DNA of 33,804 nt from Synechococcales cyanobacterium T60_A2020_003. GTDB lineage: Bacteria; Cyanobacteriota; Cyanobacteriia; RECH01. The stretch's first letter is position 1. Each line of letters starts with the position of its first letter. Location of the stretch: assembly GCA_015272205.1 (NCBI GenBank), contig JACYMB010000128.1, positions 1 through 33,804 of the forward strand, in the 5' to 3' direction. The notes beneath the pieces are model-generated. The model ran no database searches. It saw only the letters and a list, made by a program, of their open reading frames with translations, and was not told where the DNA came from. Positions 32,238 to 33,804 of this stretch are shown here, piece after piece. Position numbers and translations under genes: made by a program.

Positions 32238-33407
32238 CTAGCCTACTGGCTGAGCGGCATTCTCCCGCATCATTTGCACAAACTTTTCAAACAAATAATC
32301 GGCGTCGTGGGGGCCGGGGCTGGCTTCGGGGTGGTACTGCACCGAGAAGAGAGGCAGCCGCTTATGCTTGAGTCCGGCAACGGTGCGATCGTTCAGGTTA
32401 AGGTGGGTGATTTCGACATCCGCCTCGGGCAAGGACTCTTCCGAAATCGCAAATCCGTGGTTTTGGCTGGTAATTTCGACCTGCTGACTCAAACCACAGG
32501 GCTGGTTTAGTCCCCGGTGTCCAAACTTGAGTTTGAAACTCTCACCCCCCAAGGACAGCCCCAAAATTTGGTGCCCCATGCAAATGCCAAACATTGGCTT
32601 TTGAGCCTCAAGCAACGCTTTCACCGTTTCGATGCCTTCGCTCACGGCAGACGGGTCGCCAGGGCCGTTGGAGAGGAAAATGCCATCGGGATTATAGTTC
32701 AGGATTTCCTCGGCAGGTGTACTCGCCGGAACCACAATCACCCGGCATCCGTAGCTAGCCAAGCGGCGCAGAATGTTACGCTTCACGCCAAAATCGATGG
32801 CCACAACGGTAAATTCGGGCGTTGTCCGAATCGAATCCTTAGGGCCAAACTCCCACACCCCATCGGTCGGACTGATCCACTCGTACACATCTGAGGTAGT
32901 GACTTGGTTCACTAGGTTGAGTCCCGCCATGCTGGGGGCTTCTTGCACCTTTAGCAGTAGTTCCGCTGGGTCGAGAATTTCCGTGGAGATTGCACCGTTC
33001 ATGGCTCCGGTGGAACGAATTTTGCGGGTGAGGGCACGGGTATCAATGCCGTAAATGCCAGGAATGTTGTGCTGCTTTAGATAATCGGAAAGGGATTGGG
33101 TAGACCGCCAGTTGCTAGGGCGATCGCACACATTGCGGGCGATCGCACCGCTGACATAGGGGCGAGCCGACTCCTCATCCTCCGGGTTCACCCCGGTATT
33201 GCCCAACTCAGGATAGGTAAAGGTGACAATCTGACCGCAATAGCTTGGATCGGTGAGAACCTCCTGGTATCCGGTCATCCCAGTATTGAACACCACCTCA
33301 CCAATCGTGGTTCCCTTCGCGCCGAACGACCATCCCTGGTAAGCGGTTCCATCGGCAAGGACCAACAATGCAGGCTGAGCACCAGATCGCGGCATAGGAT
33401 TCTCCAA
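32238..33407 (-). CDS. carA: Carbamoyl-phosphate synthase small (glutaminase) subunit
   Basis: CarA releases ammonia from glutamine for carbamoyl phosphate synthesis (arginine and pyrimidines). The N-terminal domain has [39 protein letters not shown] and [15 protein letters not shown]. The class I glutaminase part has [29 protein letters not shown] with the nucleophilic cysteine, and [15 protein letters not shown] with the histidine and glutamate of the triad. Length is normal (389 residues). An internal ATG four codons in (33395) is an alternative. The large subunit CarB is not in this window. Confidence 0.95.
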   Translation of the reverse strand: MENPMPRSGAQPALLVLADGTAYQGWSFGAKGTTIGEVVFNTGMTGYQEVLTDPSYCGQIVTFTYPELGNTGVNPEDEESARPYVSGAIARNVCDRPSNWRSTQSLSDYLKQHNIPGIYGIDTRALTRKIRSTGAMNGAISTEILDPAELLLKVQEAPSMAGLNLVNQVTTSDVYEWISPTDGVWEFGPKDSIRTTPEFTVVAIDFGVKRNILRRLASYGCRVIVVPASTPAEEILNYNPDGIFLSNGPGDPSAVSEGIETVKALLEAQKPMFGICMGHQILGLSLGGESFKLKFGHRGLNQPCGLSQQVEITSQNHGFAISEESLPEADVEITHLNLNDRTVAGLKHKRLPLFSVQYHPEASPGPHDADYLFEKFVQMMRENAAQPVG

Positions 33408-33609
33408 GCAACATTCATCAAAACTCTATACATATTACGCTTGGATTAGGGAATATTAAGGTTAAGTCAATCCAAAATCTTTTGGTTTCATAACGTGGAT
33501 TGCACACGGGAGAGGCTCTACTTGTTTGGGGAGGTACGCTGCGATCGCCCCTTAAAAGATTGACGAAGATCGAAACCAAGACGCAGGCATATTACAGGGG
33601 ATAAAACCC

Positions 33610-33804
33610 ATGACTCACTATCAAATTTTGCTGGGATGGGTGGCAGGTCTGCTGTTGATTACGGGGTGCGATCGCTTACCCGCTCAATTCTCAGAGTCAG
33701 AGGCTCAATCTCCGGAACCTGTTGCGGTCACTCCGTCCCCTGTGCCTCCGGTCGAAAGTACCCCTGCACCCACGAGTCCGGTGCGGGATCCCTTTGCGGA
33801 CGCG
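33610..33804 (+). CDS. Putative lipoprotein, 3' end beyond the window
   Basis: From the ATG at 33610, 65 codons are open to the window edge. The product starts MTHYQILLGWVAGLLLITGC, with a lipobox L-I-T-G-C (cysteine at 20), followed by a Pro/Ser/Glu-rich spacer (SPEPVAVTPSPVPPVESTPA). This is the usual architecture of a cyanobacterial lipoprotein with a flexible tether. AGGGGAT lies upstream as a possible ribosome site. The functional domain is outside the window, so no role can be given. It is divergent from carA. Confidence 0.7.
   Translation, partial: MTHYQILLGWVAGLLLITGCDRLPAQFSESEAQSPEPVAVTPSPVPPVESTPAPTSPVRDPFADA

Noticed and set aside
1-33804. tRNA or rRNA genes
   Set aside because: I looked in the intergenic stretches for T-loop and anticodon-arm patterns and saw none; a covariance search would be decisive.

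Overview
The window is cyanobacterial chromosome. It carries photosystem I genes (psaI, psaL), a CO2-uptake NDH-1 operon (ndhF3-ndhD3-cupA-cupS), a SelD fused to an NADH-dehydrogenase-like flavoprotein, and very many copies of the octamer GCGATCGC (HIP1). The mix of dispersed hairpin repeats, Uma2-type nucleases, toxin-antitoxin pairs and decayed insertion sequences suggests a filamentous or Leptolyngbya-like lineage, but the species cannot be named from this sequence.

Layout. 1-2400 is accessory: a transposase scrap at the left edge, a ParD/ParE pair, a HicB/HicA pair, HIP1-linked repeats and a Uma2 nuclease. 2466-4970 (minus) holds a GAF protein with a damaged GGDEF domain and homoserine dehydrogenase. 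5221-7476 encodes a large acidic protein of unknown function. 7754-8501 is psaI-psaL plus a terminator. 8673-10346 has a small cupin and two small exported proteins, meeting hisC (minus) tail to tail. 11542-12681 is a non-coding zone with hairpin repeats, a dead IS5-like transposase that itself carries a small insertion, and a regular array of four TTTTCCACA (DnaA-box-like) motifs. 12682-18461 is the NDH-1 CO2-uptake operon, with a Nudix gene on the opposite strand between ndhD3 and cupA. 18540-20950 holds more gene debris and a LpxB-related glycosyltransferase-like gene. 21000-25934 (minus) has the SelD fusion and an M16 peptidase pair. 26237-29328 (plus) has a methyltransferase, a CSP41-like epimerase-family protein and a second Uma2 nuclease. 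29359-33407 (minus) has a TPR protein, murE, a thioredoxin-fold protein and carA. A lipoprotein gene runs off the right edge.

How the genes fit together. The coherent functional unit is ndhF3-ndhD3-cupA-cupS, the distal membrane arm and CO2-hydrating module of the inducible NDH-1MS complex. psaI-psaL supplies the photosystem I subunits at the oligomer interface. The biosynthetic genes (hom, hisC, murE, carA) are ordinary housekeeping.

The items most worth a second look are the truncated GGDEF domain, the antisense Nudix gene inside the CO2-uptake operon, the TTTTCCACA array, the nested insertion in the IS5 remnant, and a PsaL loop with only half of the proline motif associated with tetrameric PSI. 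I did not find a clear, wholly new multi-gene system.
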